Shown in pieces: positions 1 to 13,891 of a stretch of 64,000 bases of DNA (the stretch's first letter is position 1; every line of letters starts with the position of its first letter). The translations under genes were made by a program, and so were the position numbers. Under the pieces are notes generated by a model that was not told the DNA's origin, made no database searches, and was given only the letters and a program-made list of their open reading frames with translations. The DNA is taken from assembly GCA_037903355.1 (NCBI GenBank), contig JBAJFE010000037.1:1178001-1242000 (forward strand), written 5' to 3'. The stretch is from Trichuris trichiura. Taxonomy: Eukaryota > Nematoda > Enoplea > Trichinellida > Trichuridae.

Positions 1-681
1 TCGACCTTCGCCAATATATCATCTGCAGTTCGTCAGTTGTCCGCCGCTATTGGTCCAGCTAATGCTTGCTCACGGTGCCGGTGTGTGTGCATGTGTGAAT
101 CACAGTTGCCTATCTAAATCCGATCTTTGTTTCACCATGTCGTCGCTATTTCTCTTTTTTCACAGTGTCTATGTGTTCATTATGGCGCACGTTTGTACGC
201 GTAGTCTATTTTTTTTTCGGACGGTCTAGCAAACTTTGCAGTGCGCGTATGTGTTAACCGTTCATTCCGTTTGATCAGTGCCTGTTTTAGGTAGGAGGTG
301 GTCGTCGGCTTTGCGGCTGCGTTAACGACGAATCAGCGTCCGAGCGCGATCAGAGCGGCTGAACACGCTCGGCGGCCTGTCAAGCAGCAACCGGAGCGAC
401 ACACACACACGCACACGTACACACCGGCTCTCTTGCCATTACTTTCGTTCTCTCTCGCTCTCGCTCTTTCTCTTCTGCGGCGATTATTCCTCTTGCTCTT
501 TCCATACTTGCTCTATAGTTGTGTGCTTCGGCCCCTTTCTGTCATTTTTGTGGCCAAAAACACAGAAAAGGTGGGCCCAAAGAGAATAGCCAACATTTAT
601 TGGCGCCAGCGGTCAACAGGCGCCCGTGTTGAACGCTAGCGCCCATCGACAGGAAGGAAGGAAGGATAAAAAGAGAAGAAA
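1..681. other. 5' flank of dve-1
   Basis: No gene recognised. The stretch holds a CA-rich run near 400-425 and a CT-rich run near 440-500, and ends just before the dve-1 start codon. It probably contains the promoter and 5' UTR of dve-1, but no defined promoter element can be named. Confidence 0.4.
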
Positions 682-3600
682 ATGGCAATGTTCCCGATTC
701 GATGCGTGGTCGAGACGGTTGGCGACGGTCAATGCACCAAGTGTTCCGTCAGCGGAGCGGTTCTAGTCGACTCGTACGCTATTGTATCCGGCTTCACGCA
801 GTTGTCCCAACTAGTGGACACTGTCCTTATGGCGCTTGGCTTGCAGCATTTGAGTTACGGTGCTCAAGGTAGGTGTTACTTTTTTGTTTTATTGACTCAA
901 GCTACTATTTAACTGTTGGCGTTCAGTTTTGCCGGCCTAATGTCCTCGCTCTGCTTCCTCTTAGTTAGGCGACCTTGGGCAACATGGCGCCAAGTCTTGT
1001 TGTGTCCCTATTGAGAGATAGACAGAGTGAGGAGGCTGCAAATGCAGGCGCGCGTACGCGATTGTCCGACCGGTTCTCGCGCTCTCTCTCTCTCTGTCTC
1101 TGTGTGTCCCCTCTTTCTACTATGATTATTGTCCAGTCAAGCCGCTATTATTTGAAGGAAAGAAAATTTGAAAATTTCTTCCAAACGGTGCAAAAATGAG
1201 GGAGGCGCCATTTAGCTTTTTATGGCCCCGTACCCAGGCGGGTGGCCGTCTGCCGGTGCGCGCCCGCGGCATGTTGTCTCTGATGTGTGTTTACTTGTTC
1301 ATTTTCGCTTACGCTCCCGCGCGGATGTCCGCAGCGCCGCTGATGCGCAAAATTTTTGAAAAATCATAGCCGCCAGTGGCGCGCGATGAACCACTTCCTG
1401 TTGCCACCGGCAGTGGTGGATCAGCAGCGGCCGTATGTGTGTATCCGTCCTAGTCGTTGTCGTCATAGTCGATGGCGGCGGCGGCGGAGGGCATGCTATT
1501 TCAAAGCGGCAAAACAGGCACACAAGCGCTCTTTTAGCAATCCTGACGATGATGAAGATGATCTGCGATCCGCAGCTGACTCCCTCTGCCCGTCGAATGG
1601 TTGCGCCCAGCCGTCGGCTATGGCTCGTTCCGTTCATCCATCTCTGCCTAAATTTTTGCCCCGAGTCCCGTTGGCCGGCTTGCGCGCGGTCACATCCAGC
1701 GGCCGACATAAATTATCTCCTTCTGACAGCCGGATAGAAGAGTCGTCTTTTGCTTGCAAGCCGGAAGCAGCGGAGAAAGGCTCATCGACGAGTCTCCTTC
1801 CGTAGGCGCTTCATTTTCGTGTTTGCAAGATCCTCTCCAATGGCTGCCACTCATAAATTATCCCCTCATCATTCGACTGCCGTTGTTTCCTTTTCAACTT
1901 GTCAAATATTGGCTGCCATTGGCGTGTCAGAGGGTCTCCTATAGCCCGACGACTGAAGCAATAGTCACTTTTGATGACGAAGATCCACTAAAAGAGTGAA
2001 AGCTAGCTTTTCGACGACAGTGTCCTTGCAAGGTTTTGTCCGGTAACAAAAGGAAAATAAAAAAGAAATAGCCCGCGCTCGGGCACGCGGATATCCGCCC
2101 AGTGTCGTCGTCATCGTTGTCGTGTTATCGTTTAACCGAATTGAACGTTCGCGCATTTCCAGTTTTGTTTGCAATGTTTATTCCAAAAGGCCGCGAGCAG
2201 GCCAGCCGAAAGAGAGATTTCATTGCTGCTTGTTGTTGTTCGCGCTTTACATGAATAATCGTTTGGTCGGGACAGGTTTTTGGCACCAGAATCATGTCCG
2301 CGGGGTGAATGGCAACGACAACGGCGACTGGTTACGGTTTTAGCACGTAACGCGAAAGAGAGAGCTGCAAGCAAATATCGCAAAAGATGAGCCGGCCGGA
2401 TTCGTGTCCACGGGCGTAGATCCTTGTCGCCAACGCGCCTTGGGCCATGTACCAACCCGCCTAACGACAGATACGAACCGGATTCGCTAACGGACTGCAA
2501 ATATTTGCCATTAGCCAACTGGCTCGCCCTCCGCCGTTAGGGACATATCTCTTCGCTAGTGATCGAATGAGAGACAGAAAGAATGGACGAAAGAAAACGG
2601 GTAGTGAGTAGTAGTAGTAGTAAGGTGCCTCCTCCTCCTCCTCGGCCAATGGTCTCTTCCGGTCGGTTCTGCAAAACTGACAGAGCAGAGATGTTAGTCG
2701 AGATAGGAAAAGAAGACGATCGTCACCAGTTTGCGCTCGGCACAGACTTAGCCGATGATAGGCGCGGAGCGAAAAACATTATCGGCGACTAGTGCGCTGT
2801 TTACTGTTTGATGACTACTCACCTTGCTTGGCGACAAATGACCATTTTTTCTGGCCTTCATAGGTGGTCTGCAGGGCGCGGCAAAGAAACTGAAAGGTTA
2901 GGACGGGGAATGATGACGATGTGATGAGATTTTAAAATGATGGGAACATCATTTTTCTTTTCTTTTTATAGGAACAATCCAAGTGAAAAATTGGAAACCG
3001 TTGACGTTCGAAGAGGTGACCGACGACCCGGATATTGAGGTTGAAAATTTGTTAAAAGATATAAGCAACCACTTGACGTTGCGCATCGTAACTAAACAGT
3101 AAGAGCAGCTTTATTTTTGCTTGACATTGGCGCGGCGGGTTGGCCGTTCGCTCGCCTTGCAGTCTTCGTTGCATTGTGTATTTTGTTTTTTCTGCATCCC
3201 GAAGTCATCTGGTCATGATTGAAGACGTCTGTTTTGGTTTTTTCCTCTTCCTTTGACGTCTCTGTGCGGCTCGGTCAGCTTTTTCCTGTTTTCAGGTCTG
3301 ACAGCGCTGTCAGCGATTGCGTTCGTGACATGAAGGATCGCTTGTTGCAAACCGTGTGGCACAAGCTACCTCATCTTTTGAACGACATACATCAGCCTCA
3401 GCTCAAGGTGAGCCATGCAGCGCGATTTGTCTGCGCCTATCTCTCTTTCTCTCTCCGTCTCTTTGCTGCGCTTTCAAGCGTAAATTTACTTCTCTTCTTG
3501 CCTAAAGTGTGCTCTTGGTGGAATTTTTTTGTAAACAAAAAAAGTTAGACGCAACTTGCCCATTTAAGGTCAGCGGAGGGAAGGGCGAAACGAAGTTGAA

Positions 3601-6600
3601 CAATGGGATTAGTTGTCACTGGACGGGCCACATTTTTACGCCTTAAAGGTCAATTGAAAAGCCAGCTAGTAGAATAGGTGAAGAAAATAGAAATTTGCCA
3701 TTTATTTCGCCCAAAGTATCCTACAGTAACCTCTGTTTTTTAAGCGGGACGGATTTGGAATTTAGTGTTCCACTAAGGGTCGCAACTGTTCAAGCGCGTC
3801 TCTTTTGCCAGTTGTGGTTTGCCGCCAGGTCAGCTTTGCCGAGCATTTAGCTCGCAGGTCTTAATGAAAAACTGTCATTTGTTTATATCATTAATCGTGT
3901 ACGTCCCAGAGTTGCTCTAACCGCCTGTGCCGCAACGTTTGCTGAGAAGTTTTTGAATAGTTGGCCGTTGAATGGCGTTTAGTTGTACGCCACCTTTTCT
4001 TGCTTTCAAAAACAACGCTAATTTAGTCGCGGTCGATTATCACTCTTTCCTATAGCACGTTGGCTTCTTAGGCAGAAGGCAACATTTTCTTTTTTTGCTC
4101 TCGCTTACACGAAAGGTCAGCTATTAAGTTTCATTTTGTAAGATATGCCAGGTCGTTGCCGCGTACGTAGGTAAGTTTGAAGCTCCATTTCTTCAATAAG
4201 CTCTCTTCCTTCACTTAGATAATCTTATCTTGACTTGCCGTGCTGGTTGAGACTTTTGAAAATTCAACTTCGACGTTCGAGCTCCGCTGATCCCGATTGC
4301 TGGGCGCCTACGTTAAGTGGTTGCAAAAGTTATCTGCTGATAAAAGCGTACCTTTTCTTTCCTTATGTGATAAACCTTGACCTCGCCACATGAACGATGA
4401 TAGGATGACCTGGAGAATTATAGATAAGCGAAATGTGCTCCCGCGGGAATGCTCTTCTTGCGGAAAACTCCAATCACTTCTAAAAAGCATGTATTTGCAT
4501 CGGGCAACATTGTGGGCGAACAATTGACGATACTTAAGATTTGCTGAAAAGATTTGCGCCTAAGGTTAAAATGTCGGGCGCGCTTGCGAACGGGCTGCAT
4601 CTTTTCGTACAGCCTTTGATTCTTATCGCATGAAGGCGAACGAATGTTCCAGGGAGGCTATTTTTAAAACTTGCAAACTTCTTCCAATTCCGTTGCTTGA
4701 AAGTTTTAAATATCGTCACTATTGATCGCGGAATAGCTTAGCTACTTTCAAGAAGCTTTAATTAGACTTGAGCACTTCGGCCTTGTTGTAATGGTACGCA
4801 ATTGTAGGCCAAATGCTCGTACCTCCTGGTAACGATGATGCTCAAGATGGCCTCTTGGTATATTTTTAAAGAATAGGTAATTGTATGTGCGTAGGAGAAG
4901 AAAGCGGGGCAGAATAACTACTGAATGTAGCGGAAAGCCAAGCCCCGCGCAAGGCGGAAGGTGGCACATTGTCGTTTTCGACAAATTTTTAAATTTTTTA
5001 AAAATCGACACTGTATTCATTGCCGTAAGTCTTCGCGTGAGACGCAGCAATTCTTTTTAATAACAATTTTGATTGGCTCTGTTAGCCATTTCGGGCTAGC
5101 CGCCTTGATTTGCTGCCCGCTAGCAGTAGTAGTAGTAGTAGTAAGCTTTTATGCTTTTGCCGTTGAAAAACGCGTTCCGAATTGTCATTGCTCCTTCTGC
5201 GTTATAGTCACGTAAACGTCATGCGTTGGGGGGATGAAAAGCTGAGCCGACGGATGTTAAAGCGGTTCGACGGCTAACTGGCAAACACTATCCACTTGAA
5301 AGGCCACTTTTGCACGCATGTTACAGCTGTCAACGTTGGAGCAGTTGAAAACAGGATGACGCTGCTTTTGCCCAGATGAATGAAGTTTCTCGTTTGCGCT
5401 AATGGATTGGGATGCCGTTAGTTATTGTCTCGGGCGCAGCTGCTTTCCGAAAAAATATCTTTCCCGTTGTGAGATCAATTTTTGATACATCGTAAATGCC
5501 GGTAATGGTTTTTCTCTCCAATAGGGGATGGATATGTAATAGGTCAACTTCTTTTTTTCAAATTTTAACAGTAACCTTTGAGTGAACTGAAGCGAATGAT
5601 CTTATTTTAAAAATTGTTTTAGGAATTGGTAACCAACTTGGTTCAAGGTGAAGGACCACAAGCAATTGACGCTCAGTTGATGTACATGTTCAACGTGTGG
5701 TTGGAGCAGATGAATAAGAGCAAAGGCTCGTCGTCAGTGTCGCTAAATATTGCCAGCAATGGTCGCGTCGGCGGTCTAGTCAGTCCTGGCGTCCATCCGA
5801 CCAATCGTTTCAGTCCCACATTGGAAATTCCAAAGCTGGAACGTTGGTTCAGAGAGAACCAAAATCCAACGCGTCAAAAGTTGCTTCAGTACATGACATT
5901 GTTGAACGGTTCGAATTTCCGTAAGCATAACACGAAAATCAGCTATCAGCAAATGTGCAATTGGTTTATCAACGCCCGAGCTACATTGAGAAAACGAATG
6001 TTGCAACAACGCCGATCCGACCAAGGCGTTCTGGGCGTTAGCGCACCCAGTAGTGCTACACCTCCCAACAGTGGTGGCGAAATGGTCGTTACCGAATCTT
6101 CGGAACCAATGCAGACTGAAAATAGCGACGGTTCGTCACCATGGCCTGGTCGATCTATACTGACTACTGCTGCTGCTGCGGGACGAAGTTCATCTCTTTC
6201 TTTCAACAATTTGATGAGTTCAAAATTGTCGACAACGGGTGGCGGTGATTCAACAGCCGTGGCGGCGCCACAAGCGGATAACATTACTGCTAATGACGAG
6301 TCAACCTCTCCGGCTAATGCAAAAGTAGATAGCAATGGTCAGCGTAGTCCATCGGCCAGTTCGAGGACATCCGGCGACGCGTCAGTGACTGTCAAAGACG
6401 AGATGAGCTTCGGAGCGGACGAGTCTGTATCAGGAGTCGACCAAGACCATTCATTGTATTATGGTTCCATTTCAATGAGCAGAACGGACACTTGCGACAA
6501 TCAAGAGCTTTCCGTGTCGCCGTTGATGGAAAACGGCGGCTCATCCGGTGCCGCCGCATCCAATTTGTACAACGTGAATGCTAACCGAACGCGTCTTATG

Positions 6601-6849
6601 TTCGATCCGCTTACGGAACTTCCAATGTTGGAAAGGTGGTTCGAGGAGAATCCGCACCCATCGTGGGTACAAGTTGACCAATTCACCGAAATGCTGAACG
6701 TTATGCCGTACAGACAAACTTACCCGCCCGTCTCGTCCCACAACGTCAAAATTTGGTTCAAAAACCGCAGAGCGAAATTCAAGCGAAATCTTGTCGGCGC
6801 GGTCAAAAATGATTCGGCCTCGTCGACCGCGGCGGCAGCGGTTAATTGA
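682..6849 (+). CDS. dve-1: DVE-1/SATB-family double-homeobox transcription factor
   Basis: Four exons join in frame: 682-868, 2972-3098, 3296-3407, 5623-6849 (550 aa). Exons 1-3 (residues 1-142) give the SATB-like N-terminal region, starting MAMFPIRCVVETVG, followed by a CUT-like helical part. Exon 4 has two divergent homeodomains: about residues 208-268, with the helix-3 motif MCNWFINARATLRKRM, and about 469-532, with KIWFKNRRAKFKR. A long Ser/Ala/Gly-rich low-complexity linker separates them. This is the architecture of C. elegans DVE-1 and fly Defective proventriculus, nuclear chromatin-associated factors; DVE-1 acts in the mitochondrial unfolded-protein response (family knowledge). The ATG at 682 opens the first conserved block. 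Intron 1 is 2.1 kb, GC-rich and long for this window. Intron boundaries are hand-placed but all phases agree. Confidence 0.9.
869..2971 (+). other. dve-1 intron 1 (2.1 kb), GC-rich
   Basis: A long first intron with GT at 869-870 and AG at 2970-2971. It contains simple repeats: CT runs near 1081-1105, a GTA triplet run near 2605-2622 and a CCT triplet run near 2627-2643. Open frames on both strands here lack homology I can recognise and look like products of the GC-rich composition. Possible regulatory intron. Confidence 0.6.
3408..5622 (+). other. dve-1 intron 3 (2.2 kb)
   Basis: Intron between the CUT-like exon and the homeodomain exon, beginning GTGAGC at 3408 and ending TTTTAG at 5622. 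A GTA triplet microsatellite lies near 5124-5142. No coding exon is recognised inside it. Confidence 0.6.
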
Positions 6850-7332
6850 AGCCACGCAGCGGCGTCACTTTACATTCAAGTTTTCGCTGCGCGCCCCACC
6901 TTATGTTGCAAGCATTTTTTCGGATTGTTAAGCGGCAATTTACCGTACTTTTTTAAGTTCTTTTTTCTTCGATGACCAATGTGCACTTCGGCCAGCGACT
7001 TACGCGCGTTCCGTCTTTTCCCTTCTTTTCTCTATTCATTTTCTACTGACCGCGACTTCCGTCCAACAATCCTTTTGCAGAAATTGTTGTGTATGGACCT
7101 TCTTGCACACGTCTTCAGCGGATTCCAATTGCAAATGATCATGGCATGTTGAAACTATGCTGATTTTTGGTAGGTTTTAGGTGGCCCAAAGTGCTACGCA
7201 CGCAGAAACATCATTAAGTCGTCGGCCAGTCAAGCGCCAATGCCTTCTTCTTGCAATAGTGAGTTTTTGTTCTATTTCGCTAAGTAAAAGAATTTACTAG
7301 CTGCTTTGCATTGGTTATTTTTTTCTGTACAG
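6850..7332. other. Convergent intergenic region dve-1 / elp-3
   Basis: Short tail-to-tail spacer that must hold the 3' UTRs of dve-1 (+) and elp-3 (-). No gene or repeat is seen. Confidence 0.6.
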
Positions 7333-9656
7333 CTATGTTAACAATTTGGACATGTACGGACCGTCGAGACTGTATCCCAACTTACGATAGTAGTTTCTGG
7401 TACCGACGCCGGAAATGACGGCAATCTTGTTGGAGCCATGTTCAAATTTGGCAATGCGCTCGGCCTCTTCCATTAGTAGAATTCCGAAGCCTTGATGTTG
7501 AAATTTGGTTGGATCGCGGGCGCTTATTGGAACCACCGAACCGTAAACGTGCAATTCGCGAACAATGGACGTTCGACCTAATAGTTCTGGCCGAAAAGTA
7601 CCCTTTTCCGAACACTTTCGCAAACGTAGCAGACCAATCAGTATGTCCTGTATTGGATCTTCGTAACTTAGAAATGTTTCCCATCCTCCGTTGGCTACGT
7701 AATCGCGACGCACCAATTCAACTTGATTTGGTTTGACCTTCTCGTGCAGATCTTTGATTCCAACTTCGCGAGTACGTACGTCACGACATTTAGTGCCAAA
7801 ATCCTTCATTCGAGCGAGAGCAAGTTCTCGAATATTGCCATGCTCAACTCCGCTTGACACCAATGGCATTGGAATGTCTCTCTGAACTCGGTATACTCGA
7901 GTCCAAGGTGGAACCAGAGCCAATATTCTTGCAATCAAATCGACCAGCACGTCCGCCGGATAAGACTTGTATACACCTTGCTTCCAAAGTTCGTATATTC
8001 CCGTCCCTCGAATGACCAAGGTGGGATAAATTTTCAAACCGTCAGCTCTGAAGTCTGGATTTTCAAAGAATTCAATAAATTGCTGGATATCTCTTTCCAG
8101 TCCAACGTTTGGCAGGTCGGGCATCATGTGCGCAACTACCTGGAAACTGAATAGCAAAAACAATAATCCGGCGTGATCGTCGTCACCTTGAAGCCAGCAT
8201 CCTTAGCCGAGTGGAAAGTTTCGCACACTGCTTTGACCGTGTGCCCTCGATTCGTGTCCCTCGCAACATCCTCGTAAACGCTTTGTACGCCAATTTCAAG
8301 ACGAGTACATCCGTACAACAACATTTCGGATAGATGCTTGGGCAGACAGTAGTCGGGTCGAGTTTCAATCGTGATGCCTATGCATTTGATGCGACTTCTT
8401 TCGGAAAAGTACACCGCTTCAGCGACGTCGCAGCTTGTATGACCCGACAAGGCATCGTGCAAATTGCGAATGAAATAATCTCTACAAACAGATGATGCAA
8501 AGTTGAGTGAAAACAAGGAAAAGTAACTTTCACCTGTAATCATCGGGAAGCGACATGAAGGTGCCACCCATGACTATGTACTCTACCTTATCCACCGAAT
8601 GGCCGAGCTGTTGCAGTTGTTTTATTCGTGAACGTGCCTGAATGAATGGATCATATCTAGCCCGAATTGCTCGCATTGAGGTGGGTTCGTAGCCGGTATA
8701 ACTTTGAGTAGAGTATTCAAAGTCTGAATCCGGACCTCCGGGGCAATACATGCAGACGTTACCGGTAACGTAAATATGAGGACAACGGTGCGGCTTGCAC
8801 ATGACGGCAACTACTGCAATACCACTCGCTGTGCGTACCTGTAAAGGGCGGAATTACGAAATGACAATATTTCTCAGTAGCCTGAGAATCACAAATGTTT
8901 ACAGTACCCGCGCAATACTTTCTAGCGGCCTAATTTGGGAAGTCACCGGATAAAGTGAACCACAGCTAAGTGCGTTGTCGAAATTGTCGCCGACGCATTG
9001 GCCAGCCGCTACTCCATGCAGCACGCATGCGAACTCAACGCTAATAGTTACGTTTAATAGCGTACTTATTTTAGGGGTCGCTGATGTCGTCGGCCGAAAA
9101 TGAGCAGCAAGATTTTCGAGAAACGGAAGTTTACAGCAAAATGCTACGTGTTACTCGGAAGTTATTGCACGAATCTGGTTGGGATCAAAAGGTGGAACAT
9201 GCGTGCCAAGAATTTATTCTAACCAACGGAGTGGACAAAATAACCTTAGAGCAGCTAATTGTTGAAGTGAAACCTATTGCCAGGCAATTAATTCCCGAAT
9301 CGGTGAAGCGAGACCTGTTGGAACGCTTGGAAGAATTGTTTATTTAAAACAGTTGAGCATATTTATGGCGAGCAATTTTTTCTTGACTATGTAGCTGTGT
9401 AAAAAGAATAAAGAAATACCGGTTTTGCTTTGAGCTTGGGCAGCAAGACGGTGCGGTAAGACTGCGGAACAGCTGCAATAATGTCCACTAACCGCGGTTG
9501 ACTTTTCAAACCATACTTCGACGAGACGGCGCATTTCAGTTTGTTCAAATTGACATCTTTACCCTCATCGTGTGCTCGTATAAGCGTAGCAACAATTTCG
9601 GAAACTGTTCGTGCCATCAACTGAGCGCCGTCGTCTTTTGGATTTGTTTTACCCAT
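7333..9656 (-). CDS. elp-3: ELP3, catalytic subunit of Elongator
   Basis: Four exons on the minus strand, in order of transcription: 9656-9420, 8838-8534, 8481-8187, 8139-7333. They join in frame to 547 aa, the same length as human ELP3. Elp3 is the radical-SAM and acetyl-CoA enzyme of Elongator, which starts 5-carboxymethyl modification of wobble uridine in tRNAs. The radical-SAM iron-sulphur cysteines are visible as [14 protein letters not shown] (Cys98, Cys108, Cys111). Highly conserved blocks follow: [37 protein letters not shown] and [12 protein letters not shown]. The C-terminal GNAT acetyltransferase domain ends with [19 protein letters not shown] and [13 protein letters not shown]. 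The ATG at 9656 (MGKTNPK) matches the family start; an upstream in-frame ATG at 9719 is less likely. Intron 1 contains the ENY2 gene on the other strand. Confidence 0.97.
9084..9347 (+). CDS. eny2: ENY2/Sus1, SAGA and TREX-2 subunit
   Basis: Single-exon 87-aa frame. ENY2/Sus1 is a small helical protein that scaffolds the SAGA deubiquitinase module and the TREX-2 mRNA export complex at the nuclear pore. The sequence keeps the family pattern: [19 protein letters not shown], then [13 protein letters not shown], then [14 protein letters not shown]. Length is close to the family norm of about 100 aa. The start ATG at 9084 lies 9 nt after a TTATTTTAG acceptor (AG at 9073-9074), as expected for spliced-leader trans-splicing (inference). 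The gene lies wholly inside intron 1 of elp-3 on the opposite strand, so each primary transcript of elp-3 carries its antisense. Confidence 0.95.
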   Translation: MSSAENEQQDFRETEVYSKMLRVTRKLLHESGWDQKVEHACQEFILTNGVDKITLEQLIVEVKPIARQLIPESVKRDLLERLEELFI

Positions 9657-10504
9657 CGTATTTTCAAATAGAAAACTTAAACTTGATTTATACGTGAAAT
9701 AGCTTGTACACGTTAGCAAATGTGACGAAAATAAACAATTTAACTTGAAAATCTACTGTAATAATCGATACGCAGGCTTTGCTCCTACCGTACTGTAAAC
9801 TTGCTCACATTGAACGTTTTCGAATTTTTCAGTCGAAGACGCTGAGTAAAATTCCTTCTATACGTTATTACCACGTATAACCCTAAACTGCTTTACCAGG
9901 TAAAAGAGCGAGATTGAACTTTGGTACAGTTTTTTAAAAAGCTCACTAAATCATCAAATTGTTCTGTCTGACCAACTGTTAACTTGTTTTAACGAATCAC
10001 CTGGCTAGGTCTTACAGTTTTGTTTTTCATGTATGTACCTGCAGAAGAGTTCATTCAGATTTGTTATTACTGTATACTAAGTCAGAACGCTTCATTCATT
10101 GTTTTTAAAATCACTTAGTGTATTCATCAAATTTTGCCATCGTGCATACTTTGTGATAGCGGTCGTCACTAGTTGCATTTAAATCAATTTTTATTGCTAC
10201 GTGTTTTCCTTATTTTTCAAATTGTAACCTGAGAATTCAACGCCGCGTACTGTAATAAAATTAACAGTATGATTCAACCATAGTCACAAGATCTACTGGT
10301 TCTTATCGCTTGTAAAACTGCTCGCTATGCTATTCGACGCTCTGAGCGGGTTCGGTGTTAACAAACCCTTTATCGTGGCACTTCTTGTGTAAGCAATTTG
10401 ATTGATTTGATGGTAGGCATAAAGAAGTCACGTTACTTTATATGTGAGACACAGTTGCTTGACGAATCGCGTAACTCTTATAAGCCTTGGTTCACTAACT
10501 CGAA
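9657..10504. other. Intergenic, upstream of elp-3 and of the small secreted-protein candidate
   Basis: AT-rich 850-nt spacer between two divergently transcribed genes. It probably contains both promoters; no coding exon, RNA gene or clear repeat is seen. Confidence 0.5.
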
Positions 10505-10787
10505 ATGCGTACTTTCAGCATCGTCGCTTGTTTGTGGATAATTTTCATTTTGGCAAATGTGGCCGACTCAAGCGATAACGTATCCAATATATTGGTAAGT
10601 TTATTCGTAAGATATTAGTTTCCCTTGTCTGCTTGTTTATTTTACATAATGTTTGCGTCCAGTACTTTCAAAAACGCGACTTTTTTTGTAGCTAATGGAA
10701 AAACGCCGACCAATGATACGTCTTGTTCCACTTGGCCAACAACGAACGTGCGACTTTGAAAATGAACCGAAATTGAAGAAACAGTGA
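10505..10787 (+). CDS. Candidate small secreted protein (two exons), unrecognised
   Basis: Exon 1 (10505-10594) starts with ATG and encodes a signal-peptide-like segment: MRTF, then a hydrophobic core ending ILANVADSS. A consensus GTAAGT donor follows. Exon 2 (10692-10787), after TTTTTTTGTAG, encodes MEKRRPMIRLVPLGQQR, then a Cys-containing tail and a TGA, giving 61 aa. The basic KRR followed by RPMIRLVPLG resembles a processed-peptide precursor, but I know no such family. Just past the stop, another reading frame is open from about 10764 to TAA at 10907-10909 and looks coding (it contains VIVVLKLGEVDRIYRERV). A missed intron, a sequence error or a true frameshift could therefore join the two. 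No function is assigned. Confidence 0.45.
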
Positions 10788-10922
10788 TCGTTGTGTTGAA
10801 GTTAGGCGAAGTTGATCGCATTTATCGTGAACGAGTCGGAGGCTCTTTTGAAGTGGCGATCATTCCACGTGAATTTGCTCGCTCTGCAACGGGAAGCATG
10901 AACACGTAAGCAAACTAACAGT

Positions 10923-12963
<2,041 letters not shown>

Positions 12964-13891
12964 AGCGGTTAACTATAAAAACATGTTTCGCTCATTGGAG
13001 AGAAAATTAACTGCATTAACAAAATGTGTGTTCGACTAAATCAGACAACTTTAAATAATAAACGTTATTGCTCACCTGAACTAAAATTCAAATCAAAATA
13101 GACGAACAAGGGTGTAAACCCGTTAGAGCAAAGAGTTGCACGAATTTTATCCAAGCCCCATAGAGCAGTACTGTATTAACTTAGGTGTTCGCAGGTAAGC
13201 ATAATGATAAAAGTAAAGTTACAGAATGACTTGTCACCGCGGTAGGCGATGACTTAATCTCCCATAGAAGACGTCAACATTTTCATGAGTGTATCTGACT
13301 TCTTACGAGTTTCGTCATTCATCGTGCCTTTTGCTTGGGGCGATAGGCAAACGTGTACTTCCATCTACGGCAGGCAAATCGACTAGCATATAAACCGCTA
13401 CTTAATTCTTTCAATGAAAATAGCGTTAGACTTGTTGAAACGTAAGAACGTTTTCCTATTCGCAGTTAGCAATACTCTATCGTGAGGAATTGGTAACCGC
13501 CTTCCTTATTCACTTGAATACTTCGATTGTACAAAAATTAATAAAGAACTAAGCGGATGCTATTGTTCCTCATTCGTACACGTCGCTTAAGAGACTTTAA
13601 AAAAATAACTTTACAGTACCACGAATTTTATAGTCAAGTAAATTCAACAGTAGGAGTATCTGGTTAGCTACTACATAGATCAAACGTTTTTATTAAGAAA
13701 GGCTTCGAATCAATGAAATGTTTGAGTCATTCGCTCAGGAATGTATAGTTGCCAGCATGATAACGAATAGATCGTGAGATCAATGCCCAATGAACGAAGA
13801 TGTAAATTTAATCATCCGAATGAACAAAGAAACATGTAACTTTAATAGAACAACGAACTAAAGATCACAGTGAATGACAATGCACGTGAAA
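12964..13891. other. Intergenic between IF1 and the DEAD-box helicase
   Basis: AT-rich spacer between two minus-strand genes. Just upstream of the helicase ATG is TTTTTATAG, a possible trans- or cis-splice acceptor. No further exon is recognised, though a missing 5' exon of the helicase could lie here. Confidence 0.45.
13689..13694 (-). terminator. Candidate poly(A) signal of the IF1 gene
   Basis: AATAAA on the minus strand, about 200 nt after the IF1 stop codon. It fits a nematode 3' end by sequence and position only. Confidence 0.35.

Noticed and set aside
298..639. 113-codon plus-strand frame upstream of dve-1
   Set aside because: It opens with GTG, is full of CA/CT simple repeat translated as HTHTHT and LALALS, and matches no family; treated as 5' flank.
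1299..2649. Several overlapping frames of 60-150 codons on both strands
   Set aside because: They lie in GC-rich dve-1 intron 1, overlap each other in many frames and are rich in Arg/Ser with homopolymer runs; composition explains them.
5946..6855. Minus-strand frames of 60-129 codons opposite dve-1 exon 4
   Set aside because: They are shadows of the coding exon on the other strand; the homeodomains are on the plus strand.
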